Shown here one piece after another: positions 28,150-36,817 of a DNA stretch of 64,000 nt. The notes under the pieces are model-generated. The model saw only the letters and a list, made by a program, of their open reading frames with translations, searched no databases and was not told the DNA's origin. Numbering within the stretch: position 1 is the first letter of the stretch; the number at the start of each line of letters is the position of its first letter. Made by a program: the position numbers and the translations under genes. Origin of the DNA: RYN-230 sp963851025 (GTDB lineage: Bacteria; Actinomycetota; Actinomycetes; Streptosporangiales; Streptosporangiaceae); NCBI GenBank assembly GCA_963851025.1, contig CAWKOA010000035.1, positions 310,001-374,000 on the forward strand, given 5' to 3'.

Positions 28150-28992
28150 GTGGGCTGGCTGCTGGAGATCGTTCACGAGACCCGGATGCACTACCAGGGC
28201 GCGGCCCGCGCGTCCTACAACGAGGCCCGGATGACCCCGCTCACGCTGCCCAGCCAGACCGCGCTGCAGACCCGGGTGTCGGTGGGGAACGGCACCCCGG
28301 TCTGGGCGTATCACGACTACTGGGGCACGGTGGTCAGCTCGTTCGACATCCAGGCCCCGCATAACGAGCTCACCGTCCGGTCGCACGCGGTGGTGGAGAC
28401 CAGCCCCGCACCCGCCCCGCCGGACCCGCTGGCCTGGGACGAGCTGCGCGCCCGGGCGGACGCCGGGATCGCCGCCGAGTATCTCGCCGCCACCCCCCGG
28501 ACCACGGTGGACGCCGCGCTGGCCGCGGCGGCCCGGGAGCGGACCCAGGGCGCCGGCCCGCTGGAGACCGCCTCGGCCATCGCGGCCTGGGTCCGGCAGC
28601 GGGTGGCGTACGTGCCGGGAGCCACCGAGGTCCAGACGAGTGCCCAGGAAGCCTGGGACAAGAGCGAGGGAGTCTGCCAGGACATCGCGCACCTGACCGT
28701 CGCCCTGCTGCGGGAGACGGGCCTGCCCGCCCGGTACGTGTCCGGGTACCTGCACCCGCGCCCGGAGGCCGGGATCGGCCAGGCCATCGCCGGGCAGAGC
28801 CACGCCTGGGTCGAGTACTGGGCCGGGGACTGGGTGGCGGCGGACCCGACGAACCAGGCGTCGGTCGGTGAGGGCCATGTGGTCGTGGCCCGGGGCCGGG
28901 ACTACGGCGACGTGCCGCCGCTGAAAGGGATTTATCACGGCGCCCCGAGCGTGGCGATGGACGTGACCGTCGAGGTGACGCGGCTGGCCTGA
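28150..28992 (+). CDS. Transglutaminase-like cysteine protease/amidase
   Basis: A 280-residue cytosolic papain-fold protein. The bacterial transglutaminase-like N-terminal beta domain spans ~1-85 ('EIVHETRMHYQGAARASYNEARMTPL'). The catalytic triad is intact: Cys in 'KSEGVCQDIAHL', His in 'GQSHAWVEYW', Asp in 'AADPTNQ'. The start is GTG 28150, 3 bp after the alpha-E stop. With ATP-grasp it suggests a pair of opposing activities, one making and one cleaving or transferring amide bonds; this is inferred from conserved linkage. The Anbu-type NTN hydrolase found in some versions of the system is absent here. Confidence 0.92.
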   Translation: MGWLLEIVHETRMHYQGAARASYNEARMTPLTLPSQTALQTRVSVGNGTPVWAYHDYWGTVVSSFDIQAPHNELTVRSHAVVETSPAPAPPDPLAWDELRARADAGIAAEYLAATPRTTVDAALAAAARERTQGAGPLETASAIAAWVRQRVAYVPGATEVQTSAQEAWDKSEGVCQDIAHLTVALLRETGLPARYVSGYLHPRPEAGIGQAIAGQSHAWVEYWAGDWVAADPTNQASVGEGHVVVARGRDYGDVPPLKGIYHGAPSVAMDVTVEVTRLA

Positions 28993-29115
28993 TTCTGCTT
29001 TACCGGGACTATGCCTGATCCACGCCGACACCAGGCCCGCCAGGCATGGGGGCAGGGCCGCCCCTCACGTAGGCTGGGCTGTATCCCGCAAGTCCTACCA
29101 GTGATGGCGTGATAC

Positions 29116-29745
29116 ATGGCTGAGCTGCTCATTGTCGTCGTTGCCGTGGTTGTCCTGCTGCTTTACGCGGCAGACCGGGCCCGCAAGCTCCGGGCCCGGG
29201 CCCGCCAGATGGCCGGGATGAATGAACGGCTCGACGTGGCCGCGGCCAAGGTCGACCAGGAGCAGCAGAAGAAACGGGCCGTGGTGCGGGCCAGCGCGGA
29301 ACTGACGTCCGTTCTTCCCGCGATCAAGCGGCCCCCGCTGACCCTGCCGGGAGTCCCGGGGCCCGGCGGTGAGCCGGACGGGGAAGCGGTCCCGGAAGTC
29401 GAGCCGGCCGGGCCGGCGGCGGGCGCGGAGAAGACGGACCCGGAGGACGGGGCGGCCGCGCCGGTGGCGGCGGATGCGGAAGGCGAGCCGGCGGCCCAGG
29501 CCGGACCGGACGCCGATCCTGGCCCGGCCTCCGGGCAGGAGCCGGCCCCGGAGCAGGAGCCGGCCCCCGAGCCCGCGGGCGGCACGGCGGCCGACCTGCC
29601 CGCGCTGAAGCTCCGGGTGACCTCCGAGGGAACGCTGATCATGCCCGCGGTACCGGACCAGGGCCCGGTGCCCGCCGGCGAGGCCGTGCCCGCGGACACG
29701 ATGTGGGACAGGGCTGCTGCCCGCCAGGAACGGGCTGACCGGTAG
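29116..29745 (+). CDS. Membrane-anchored disordered protein of unknown function
   Basis: A 209-residue protein with one N-terminal membrane helix ('LLIVVVAVVVLLLYAAD', ~4-20), a short basic stop-transfer region ('RARKLRARARQM'), then a helical stretch likely to form a coiled coil (~35-60, 'NERLDVAAAKVDQEQQKKRAVVRASAEL'). A long low-complexity acidic/proline region (~75-165, EP and PA repeats) follows, and a short C-terminal 'LKLRVTSEGTLIMPAVPDQ' segment that may be an interaction motif. The bulk should face the cytosol. No family was recognised. It lies 72 bp before the CHAD gene in the same direction and may be part of the same unit. ATG 29116. Confidence 0.65.
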   Translation: MAELLIVVVAVVVLLLYAADRARKLRARARQMAGMNERLDVAAAKVDQEQQKKRAVVRASAELTSVLPAIKRPPLTLPGVPGPGGEPDGEAVPEVEPAGPAAGAEKTDPEDGAAAPVAADAEGEPAAQAGPDADPGPASGQEPAPEQEPAPEPAGGTAADLPALKLRVTSEGTLIMPAVPDQGPVPAGEAVPADTMWDRAAARQERADR

Positions 29746-29817
29746 CTACACTGGCCCGGGAACAGCGTCGGCTTCCCCCGGCGTGTCCTTGCTTTCTGAC
29801 CGAGCAGAGGTTCCCGG

Positions 29818-31437
29818 GTGCAAACGTTCTCACATGTTGCCGAGCTGGCGGCCAGCACTGCTGCGCTGCCCAGCGAAGGCGACGTGCTGGCCGCGCTCGC
29901 GCCCAGGTTCTCGCTCAGCGCCAACGGCCGGCCGCGTCACGTGCGCCGGACCTGGCTGGACACGTTCGACTGGCGGCTGCACCGGGCCGGGCTGACCCTG
30001 GAATACGTGACCGGCACCCGGCCGGCCGAGCTGGTGCTGGCCACGGCGGCCGGGGACCAGGTCAGCCAGCCCGCGGGCCGGCTGACCTGGCCGGTGCTGG
30101 CCCAGGACCTGCCGCCTGGCCCGGTGACCACCGTGATCCGCCCGGTGGCCGGGATCCGGGCCCTGCTGGCCGCGGCCCGGGCCACCAGCGCCGTCCAGGA
30201 TCTGCGGGTCCTCAACCCGGACACCAAGACGATCGCCTGGATCAGGGTGGACCGGACCACGGTGAACCACCCGGCGGCGGCCGAGCTGCCGGCCCGGCTG
30301 CAGGTGACCGCGGTGCGCGGCTACCAGTCCCAGGCCGAGCGGGTCGGCGAGCTGCTGGCCGCCGCGGCCGGGCTCGATGGCCACCCGGGCCGCCCGCTGG
30401 ACGCCGCCCTCGCCGCCGCGGGCCAGCGCGCCGAGGCTTACAGCAACAAGATCAGTGTCCGGCTCAGCCCGGGCATGCCCGCCCGGGCCGCCCTGCAGGC
30501 CGTCCTGCTGCAGCTGCTGGACACCCTCGAGGCCAACGTGCCCGGCACCATCCGTGACATCGACACCGAGTACCTGCACGACCTGCGGGTTTCGGTCCGG
30601 CGGACCCGGTCCGCGCTCAAGCTCGCCGGGGACGTGCTGCCCGCCAGCCTGCCGGCCCGGTTCCGCCCTGAGTTCAAGTGGCTGGGCGACCTGACCACGC
30701 CCACCCGGGATCTCGACGTCTACCTGCTGAACTACGGCGAGATGGCCGAAGCGCTGGTCTCCGCCACGCCGGCCGAACTCGAGCCGTTCCACGCGCACCT
30801 GGCCCGCCGCCGGGTCATCGAGCAGCGCGCGCTGCGCCGCGGGCTGCGGTCCGCCCGCTTCTCGCGGCTGGCCGGCGACTGGCGCAGCACGCTCACCGGG
30901 CTGACGGTGCCGGCCGGCGGCGAGAGCGCCGCGGACCTCGCCACCAGGCGGCTGCGCCGGGTCCACCGGCGGGTCCTGCGCCAGGGCCGGGCGATCAGCG
31001 CGGGCTCCCCCGCGGAGCAGCTTCATGATCTGCGGAAGCGATGCAAGGAGCTGCGCTACCTGCTGGAGATCTTCGCCTCGCTGTTCGACCCGCAGGCCTA
31101 CCAGCGCGCACTGAAGGACCTCAAGGGCTTGCAGGATTGCCTCGGCGAGTTCCAGGATCGCCAGGTGCAGCAACAGGAGATACGCGAGTTCGCCGCCCAG
31201 ATGATGGCCGACCGGGAGATGCCCGCCACCGCCCTGCTGGCCATGGGCGAACTGGCCGGGGGGATCGGCCGCGCCCAGCGGCGGGCCCGCGCCGAGTTCG
31301 CCGAGCGCTTCGGCGAGTTCGCCAGCCCGGCCAGCGACCGGAGGTTCCGTGACCTGACCGACAGCGCCGGCGGGACGGATGCTGGCCGGACGGATGCTGG
31401 CCGGACGGGCCCGGGCCGGGCCGGCGGTGCGGCCTGA
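29818..31437 (+). CDS. CHAD domain protein with CYTH-like N-terminus
   Basis: A 539-residue protein. Residues ~1-200 resemble a degenerate CYTH domain ('RRTWLDTFDWRLHRAGLTLEYV'), lacking the E-x-E-x-K start of active triphosphatases. Residues ~215-500 are a CHAD domain of two helical bundles rich in conserved His and Arg: 'YLHDLRVSVRRTRSALKL', 'TRDLDVYL', and 'EQLHDLRKRCKELRYLLEIF'. CHAD domains bind polyphosphate and decorate polyphosphate granules in other bacteria. The tail has a short tandem repeat ('TDAGRTDAGRTGPGRAGG'). GTG 29818 is used. Its stop overlaps the ParA start (TGATG), so the two proteins are probably made together. Confidence 0.92.
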   Translation: MQTFSHVAELAASTAALPSEGDVLAALAPRFSLSANGRPRHVRRTWLDTFDWRLHRAGLTLEYVTGTRPAELVLATAAGDQVSQPAGRLTWPVLAQDLPPGPVTTVIRPVAGIRALLAAARATSAVQDLRVLNPDTKTIAWIRVDRTTVNHPAAAELPARLQVTAVRGYQSQAERVGELLAAAAGLDGHPGRPLDAALAAAGQRAEAYSNKISVRLSPGMPARAALQAVLLQLLDTLEANVPGTIRDIDTEYLHDLRVSVRRTRSALKLAGDVLPASLPARFRPEFKWLGDLTTPTRDLDVYLLNYGEMAEALVSATPAELEPFHAHLARRRVIEQRALRRGLRSARFSRLAGDWRSTLTGLTVPAGGESAADLATRRLRRVHRRVLRQGRAISAGSPAEQLHDLRKRCKELRYLLEIFASLFDPQAYQRALKDLKGLQDCLGEFQDRQVQQQEIREFAAQMMADREMPATALLAMGELAGGIGRAQRRARAEFAERFGEFASPASDRRFRDLTDSAGGTDAGRTDAGRTGPGRAGGAA

Positions 31438-32180
31438 TGAAGATACTGGCCACGTACAACATCAAGGGCGGGGTCGGGAAGACCTCCACCGCGGTCAACC
31501 TCAGCTACCTGGCCGCCCAGGACGGGCTGCGCGTGCTGCTCTGGGACCTGGACCCGCAGGCGGCCGCCAGCTACCTGTTCCGGATCCGCCCCCGGGTCAA
31601 GGGCGGCGGCAAGGCGCTGATCAAGGGCAGCCAGGAGATCGACGACTCGATCAAGGGCACCGACTTCGCCGGCCTCGACCTGCTCCCGGCCGACTTCACC
31701 TACCGGAACCTGGACCTGGTCCTCGATGCGACGAAGAAGCCGACCCGGCGGATCGCCCGGCTCCTCGCCCCGCTCAGCGACCAGTACGACGTGATCTTCC
31801 TCGACTGCCCGCCGGGGATCTCGCTGCTGTCGGAGAGCGTCCTGCAGGCCGCCGACAGCCTGCTGGTCCCGCTCATCCCGACGGTCCTGTCGCTGCGCAC
31901 CCTGGACCAGCTCACCGAGTTCCTCAGCAGCTTCGACGGGCAGCGCCCCGAGGTGCTGGCGTTCTTCTCCATGATCGACCAGCGCAAGCGGCTGCACCGT
32001 GAGATCGCGGAGCGGCTGCCGGCCGAGCGGGGCGACGTGGCCGCCGCCTCCATCCCCGCGCTGTCGCAGATCGAGCGGATGTCCGTGGAACGCGCCCCGG
32101 TGGCGGCGTTCGCGCCGCACGGCCGGGCCGCCCAGTCCTACCAGGCGCTCTGGGCGGAAGTACGGGCCCGCGCGCTCTGA
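31437..32180 (+). CDS. ParA/Soj-like ATPase
   Basis: A 247-residue P-loop ATPase of the ParA/MinD class. The deviant Walker A is 'NIKGGVGKTSTAVNLS' (residues ~8-23, with the signature lysine of this class), switch I 'LWDLDPQAAAS', and Walker B/switch II 'DVIFLDCPPGISLL' near 120. ParA ATPases move plasmids, chromosomes or protein bodies along the nucleoid. No ParB gene or parS-like site is adjacent. Instead it overlaps a CHAD gene by one base, which suggests its cargo is a CHAD-coated polyphosphate granule, analogous to McdA with carboxysomes. That function is inference. Confidence 0.9.
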   Translation: MKILATYNIKGGVGKTSTAVNLSYLAAQDGLRVLLWDLDPQAAASYLFRIRPRVKGGGKALIKGSQEIDDSIKGTDFAGLDLLPADFTYRNLDLVLDATKKPTRRIARLLAPLSDQYDVIFLDCPPGISLLSESVLQAADSLLVPLIPTVLSLRTLDQLTEFLSSFDGQRPEVLAFFSMIDQRKRLHREIAERLPAERGDVAAASIPALSQIERMSVERAPVAAFAPHGRAAQSYQALWAEVRARAL

Positions 32181-32298
32181 CCCCCCGGCGATCACGGAGC
32201 GTTACTTTCGGCAAGTTTGTGGCCGAATGCAGGCCCGCGCCGCCCTGGCGCGGAGCATGCTATTAATTTGGAGGCGCATACGGCCAAAGGGGGGACAC

Positions 32299-32802
32299 GT
32301 GAGCCGACGGCTGATCCGGCTGGAAATGCCTGTCTTCCCGGACCGGCGTATGTTCCGGGTCCACGACTCGACCGTGGATCCGGACGCGCCCGGCGGGCCG
32401 CTGGCCCCGGTGGGCACGCTGGTGAGCGTGAACCGGGAGCAGCTGTGGGTGGGCAGCCTGCAGGAGCACATCGGTGTCCGGCTCACGATCGAGGAGTGGG
32501 ATACCGCTCCCCCGGCGTTCGGGGACGCCTGGGAGGACGAGGCTAAGGGCACCCTGTACCTGCGCGGCCAGCTCAGCGTGGACATGGGGTCGGCAGGCCG
32601 TGCGGTGGAAGGCCTGACCCTGGCGGGCGGCGTCGGCGACTACGTGGTCCGGGTCTACGCCCGGAACCGGCGCGAGGTCATGCGGCTCTACGAGGAGATG
32701 TTCGACCGCGGCGTGGACCCGCTCAGTGACGAGTTCCAGCAGGCCAGAAAGAACCTCGAAGGACTCGAGCAGTACCTGCTGCAGTTCTGGCGCGAGAACT
32801 GA
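32299..32802 (+). CDS. Hypothetical protein downstream of parA-like gene
   Basis: A 167-residue protein not recognised. It appears beta-rich in the first two thirds ('RLIRLEMPVFPDRRMFRVHDSTV', 'GTLVSVNREQLWVGSL', 'GTLYLRGQLSVDM') and strongly helical at the end ('REVMRLYEEMFDRGVDPLSDEFQQARKNLEGL'). No signal or membrane helix. Start GTG 32299 with AAAGGGGGG upstream; a TATTAA box at 32261-32266 could drive it separately from parA, whose stop is 118 bp upstream. It could be an adaptor for the ParA/CHAD pair or unrelated. Confidence 0.65.
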   Translation: MSRRLIRLEMPVFPDRRMFRVHDSTVDPDAPGGPLAPVGTLVSVNREQLWVGSLQEHIGVRLTIEEWDTAPPAFGDAWEDEAKGTLYLRGQLSVDMGSAGRAVEGLTLAGGVGDYVVRVYARNRREVMRLYEEMFDRGVDPLSDEFQQARKNLEGLEQYLLQFWREN

Positions 32803-32843
32803 CCGTCCCGCGCCCGGGCGCGGGAAATGACCGGGACGCGGGC

Positions 32844-33335
32844 CTACTGGGCGGGCGTGCCCCGCGCGCCCTGATGCGCGGCCGGGCTGGCCGAACTGCC
32901 CGGCTCCGTGCTGGGCGCCCGGCTGGCCGCCGCGTTCGCCCCCGCTGAGCTGCCGAGGGCGGGGCTGGCGGGCGACGCGCTGGCCGGCGCGAGGCTGGCC
33001 GCCGCGGACGACCGCGCCGGCTGGGCCTGGGCTGACTGGGCCGGATGGGACGGCGCGGTCATCGCCGGGTGCACGGGCGACGAGCTGGCCTTGCTGCCCG
33101 CGTGCCGGTCGGCCACGGTCCGGAACGGGACGATCGCGTAGACCACCAGCGACACGGACGCCACGACCAGCAGGGTCATCAGCGAGGCCACCAGCCGCAG
33201 CCGCCGCATGCGCAAGGCCGCGATCCGCCGCGGCGCGCCGAACGACGACATCCGCGTCGCGAGCGCCGGGTCGGCGCTGGCGAGGCCACGCTCAATCTGA
33301 TCCAGGATGCGCTGCTCATCCATGGATAGCGCCAT
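32844..33335 (-). CDS. DUF3040 membrane protein
   Basis: A 163-residue membrane protein. The N-terminus 'LSMDEQRILDQIERGLASADPALATRMSSFG' is the DUF3040 signature of actinobacteria. One clear membrane helix ('LVASLMTLLVVASVSLVVYAIVPF') follows, whereas many relatives have two. A long Ala/Ser/Pro tail (~100-163) is probably disordered and outside the cell. ATG 33335 has GGAGG 8 nt upstream; the longer frame to 33395 lacks family sequence. It converges on the unknown gene at 32299. Function unknown. Confidence 0.85.
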   Translation of the reverse strand: MALSMDEQRILDQIERGLASADPALATRMSSFGAPRRIAALRMRRLRLVASLMTLLVVASVSLVVYAIVPFRTVADRHAGSKASSSPVHPAMTAPSHPAQSAQAQPARSSAAASLAPASASPASPALGSSAGANAAASRAPSTEPGSSASPAAHQGARGTPAQ

Positions 33336-33550
33336 ACGGGCTACCTCCACCCCGCCGGGCCGGTGGGAACTTTCTCTTACTATCCCCCACCGCAAGATCG
33401 TTAGCCTCAGTTCCCGGTGCTGTACCGGCTTTTGCGAACTTAGTGGCCACCCTGGGCGGGGGTACTGGTCCCAGCTTCCCGCCCCCCGCAGCAGACGGCA
33501 ATCGAAGAGATGATCGAGAAGGTTTGCCAGTATCGAACTAAAATTCTAGA

Positions 33551-34687
33551 GTGGCGCTCATGCGATGGGACGAGCTGCGGATTCAGCCGGAAGACACGGA
33601 CGGCCCCGGCTCCCCGGACGGCCCCGGCCCGGCCGGTGGCCCCGGCCCGCCGGGAGGCGCGGGCGCCACGAGCGGCCGCGCGGGCACGGCCGCGCCCGCG
33701 CTGTTCGAGCGCGGCGCCATCACCCGGTCGTTCGACACCCCGGGCTTCCGCGGCATGACGTTCTTCGAGGTGCACGCCCGCAGCGTGATCAACCGGGTGC
33801 CCGACTCCTCCCGCGTCCCGTTCCGCTGGACTATTAATCCCTATCGGGGATGTAGCCATTCGTGTGTTTACTGCTTCGCCCGGAACACGCATACCTACCT
33901 GGACCTGGACGCCGGGCATGACTTCGACTCCAAGATCGTGGTCAAGGTCAACGCGCCGGCCCTGGTCCGCAAGGAGCTCAGCGCGCGCAAGTGGCAGGGC
34001 GAGCACATCGCCATGGGCACCAACGTGGACGTCTACCAGCGGGCCGAGGGCAAGTACCAGCTGATGCCGGGGATCCTCCAGGCCCTGCTGGACGCCCGCA
34101 ACCCGTACTCCATCCTGACCAAGGGCACGCTGATCCTCCGCGACCTCGACCTGCTGCTCGCCTCCGCGGAGGTCACCGACGTGGGCCTGAGCGTGTCGGT
34201 CGGCTGCGCGGACGAGGAACTGTGGCGGGCCCTGGAGCCGGGCACGCCCAGCCCGCGGCGCCGGCTCGGCGTGTGCCGCACGCTCAGCGAGCACGGGCTG
34301 CGCTGCGGGGTGCTGATGGGCCCGGTCGTGCCGTTCCTGTCCGACTCCCCCGCCCAGCTGGAGGCCACCGTACGGCAGATCGCGGAGGCGGGCGCCACCC
34401 ACGTCAGCCCGATCGTGCTGCACCTGCGGCCGGGCGCCCGCGAGTGGTTCCTGGCCTGGCTGGCCGAGCATCATCCCGGCCTCGTGCCCCGCTACCGCGG
34501 GCTGTACGGCCGCGGGGCGTACGCGCCCAAGGACTACCAGCAGCGGATCACCGAGCAGGTCCGCGAGCTGGCGGCGCGCTATCACGTCGGCCGCGGCGCT
34601 CCCCCGGCCACCGAGCGCACCTGGCGCCGTGCGGCCGGGCCCGCGGCCCCCGCCGAACCCGCGCAGGAACAGCTCACCCTGCTCTGA
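33551..34687 (+). CDS. Rv2578c-type radical SAM protein
   Basis: A 378-residue radical SAM enzyme of the SplB-like, actinobacterial Rv2578c group. The [4Fe-4S] motif C-x3-C-x2-C is in 'YRGCSHSCVYCFARNTH' near residue 100. Other marks: 'FFEVHARSVINRVPDSSRVPFRWTINP', 'GEHIAMGTNVDVYQRAEG', 'ILTKGTLILRDLDLL' and 'YGRGAYAPKDYQ'. A Gly/Pro-rich insertion (~18-45) precedes the domain. A TAAAAT box at 33539-33544 ends 6 nt before GTG 33551, indicating a leaderless start there; ATG 33560 is the alternative. The substrate is unknown. The family resembles spore photoproduct lyase but no role is proven. Confidence 0.9.
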   Translation: MALMRWDELRIQPEDTDGPGSPDGPGPAGGPGPPGGAGATSGRAGTAAPALFERGAITRSFDTPGFRGMTFFEVHARSVINRVPDSSRVPFRWTINPYRGCSHSCVYCFARNTHTYLDLDAGHDFDSKIVVKVNAPALVRKELSARKWQGEHIAMGTNVDVYQRAEGKYQLMPGILQALLDARNPYSILTKGTLILRDLDLLLASAEVTDVGLSVSVGCADEELWRALEPGTPSPRRRLGVCRTLSEHGLRCGVLMGPVVPFLSDSPAQLEATVRQIAEAGATHVSPIVLHLRPGAREWFLAWLAEHHPGLVPRYRGLYGRGAYAPKDYQQRITEQVRELAARYHVGRGAPPATERTWRRAAGPAAPAEPAQEQLTLL

Positions 34688-34789
34688 CCAGCCCGCAGAG
34701 CGGTCCCCGGCTCCCCCCCGTCCCCGCCCTGGAGTGCGGGCCATGGGCGCAGGCCCGGGATCCGGGCCATGGGCGGCCGGGGGCCGACT

Positions 34790-34818
34790 CTGACGTTGAC
34801 GTCAAGGCTCGGTATGAT
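34790..34818 (+). promoter_or_regulatory. Promoter with a palindromic operator in its spacer (MFS-MerR operon)
   Basis: CTGACG (34790-34795), then exactly 17 bp, then TATGAT (34813-34818) form a strong vegetative-type promoter for the exporter gene at 34914. The spacer begins with the perfect palindrome TTGACGTCAA (34796-34805). A dyad between the -35 and -10 boxes is where MerR-type activators bind, and a MerR gene is the second gene of this operon. Confidence 0.65.
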
Positions 34819-34913
34819 GGTGCAGATGCCGGGCGGCCCAGCCGCAGCCCCGGGTCTTCGGCCCGGCAGCCCCCGCAGACTTAGCCTCACCGTTGCTTCA
34901 GCAAGGAGACTTA

Positions 34914-36812
34914 ATGCCGGTGGCAGGACCAGCGCAGGCCGCGCCCACAGCCGCAGACGGCCGGGGCGACCACTACAAGTGGATCGCGCTGTCGAACACC
35001 ACGCTCGGAATCCTGATGGTCACGATCAACCAGTCGATCTTGTTGATCTCGTTGCCAGACTTGTTCCGGGGAATCAAGCTCAACCCCCTCGTCCCCTCGA
35101 ACACCTCGTACTTCCTCTGGGTCTTCATGGGGTTCCTGCTGGTCACGGCGGTACTGGTGGTCAGCCTGGGCCGGGTCGGCGATATCTACGGCCGGGTCAA
35201 GATGTACAACCTCGGCTTCGCCATCTTCACGATCTTCTCGATCCTGCTCTCGGTGACCTGGCTGACCGGGGTACCCGGAGCGTTGTGGATCATCATCATG
35301 CGGGTGTTCCAGGGCATCGGCGGCGCGTTCCTGTTCGCGAACTCCAGCGCGATCCTGACCGACGCGTTCCCGCAGAACGAGCGCGGCAAGGCGATGGGGA
35401 TCAACGGCATCGCCGCGGTGAGCGGCTCATTCCTCGGCCTGCTGCTGGGCGGCGTGCTCGCCCCGATCGAGTGGCACCTGGTCTTCCTGGTCTCGGTCCC
35501 GTTCGGCCTGTTCGGCACCATCTGGGCCTACCTCAAGCTCCGTGACAACGGCGTCCGCATCAATGCCAAGATCGACTGGCTGGGCAACGCGCTGTTCGCG
35601 ATCGGCCTGATCTCGCTGCTGGTCGGCATCGTGTACTCGCTGCTCCCCTACGGCGGGCAGCCCACCGGGTGGAGCAACCCCTGGGTGCTGACCGCCATCT
35701 TCGGCGGGATCGCGGTGCTGCTGGTGTTCGGCTGGGTGGAGACCAAGGTGGCGCAGCCGATGTTCCGGCTGAACCTGTTCAAGATCCGCGCTTTCACCGC
35801 CGGCAACATCGCGGGCCTGCTCGGCGCCCTCGGCCGCGGCGGCATCCAGTTCATGCTGATCATCTGGCTGCAGGGCATCTGGCTGCCACAGCACGGCTAC
35901 AGCTTCAGCCAGACGCCGCTGTGGGCGGGCATCGCCATGGTCCCGCTGACGCTCGGGTTCCTGATCGTCGGGCCGCTGGCCGGCATCCTGTCCGACCGCT
36001 ACGGGGCCCGGCTGTTCGCCACCGCCGGCCTGATCGTCTCCGGGATCGCGTTCCTGCTGCTGGAACTGCTGCCGATCAACTTCGGCTACGTCTGGTTCGC
36101 GCTGCTGATCTTCCTGTTCGCGGTGGGCATGGGCCTGTTCTTCTCGCCCAACCAGGCCGCGGTCATGAACAGCCTCCCGCCGGACCAGCGTGGCGCGGGC
36201 GCCGGCATGATGAACACGTTCCAGAACTCGGCCACCGTGCTGTCCATGGGCCTGTTCTTCACGATCGTCACACTCGGCCTGGCCAACAACCTGCCCACGC
36301 ATCTGTACAAGGGGCTGGTCAACGCGGGTGTCTCCCCGGCCGCCGCGCACGTGGTCGCGAACGAGCCGCCGATCGGCAGCCTGTTCTCCGCGTTCCTGGG
36401 GTACAACCCGATCAAGGAGCTGCTCGGCCCGACCGGGGCCCTGCAGCACCTGAGCCCCAGCCAGGAGGCGTACATCACCGGCCGCACCTTCTTCCCCAGG
36501 CTGATCGAGCAGCCCTTCGCCAGCGGCCTGCATCTGGCCTTCACGTTCGCGGCCATCGCCACGGCCGTGGCCATCATCGCGTCCGCCCTCCGCGGGAAGC
36601 GTTACCTGCACGCGACCGAGCCGACCGTGGACGAGCTGGCCGACGGCGCCGCGGAGATCGGCGGGATCACGGGCTTCGCCGAGCCAGTCGCATCCGCGGA
36701 CGCCGACATCCCGGTCAACGGCGGCAGCCACGGCCACGGGCAGCTGGCCACGGCCGAGCAGTCCGGTGGCGCCGGCGCGGACCGCGGATCCGATTCGCCG
36801 GGAAGCAGCTGA
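34914..36812 (+). CDS. MFS drug-exporter, DHA2 (EmrB/QacA) family
   Basis: A 632-residue, 14-helix proton-driven exporter, paralogous to the one at 16824. The opening 'YKWIALSNTTLGILMVTINQSILLISLPDLFRGIKL' replaces the usual acidic residue of helix 1 (D-A/T-x-I-V) with N-Q. Motif A-like 'GRVGDIYGRVKMYNLGF' and motif C-like 'GFLIVGPLAGILSDRYGARL' are present. A periplasmic loop ('LYKGLVNAGVSPAAAHVV') and a polar tail follow. ATG 34914 has AAGGAG 5-6 nt upstream; the frame opens at a TTG 21 bp earlier without its own RBS. It is followed 5 bp later by the MerR gene. Confidence 0.92.
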   Translation: MPVAGPAQAAPTAADGRGDHYKWIALSNTTLGILMVTINQSILLISLPDLFRGIKLNPLVPSNTSYFLWVFMGFLLVTAVLVVSLGRVGDIYGRVKMYNLGFAIFTIFSILLSVTWLTGVPGALWIIIMRVFQGIGGAFLFANSSAILTDAFPQNERGKAMGINGIAAVSGSFLGLLLGGVLAPIEWHLVFLVSVPFGLFGTIWAYLKLRDNGVRINAKIDWLGNALFAIGLISLLVGIVYSLLPYGGQPTGWSNPWVLTAIFGGIAVLLVFGWVETKVAQPMFRLNLFKIRAFTAGNIAGLLGALGRGGIQFMLIIWLQGIWLPQHGYSFSQTPLWAGIAMVPLTLGFLIVGPLAGILSDRYGARLFATAGLIVSGIAFLLLELLPINFGYVWFALLIFLFAVGMGLFFSPNQAAVMNSLPPDQRGAGAGMMNTFQNSATVLSMGLFFTIVTLGLANNLPTHLYKGLVNAGVSPAAAHVVANEPPIGSLFSAFLGYNPIKELLGPTGALQHLSPSQEAYITGRTFFPRLIEQPFASGLHLAFTFAAIATAVAIIASALRGKRYLHATEPTVDELADGAAEIGGITGFAEPVASADADIPVNGGSHGHGQLATAEQSGGAGADRGSDSPGSS

Positions 36813-36817
36813 GCCGG

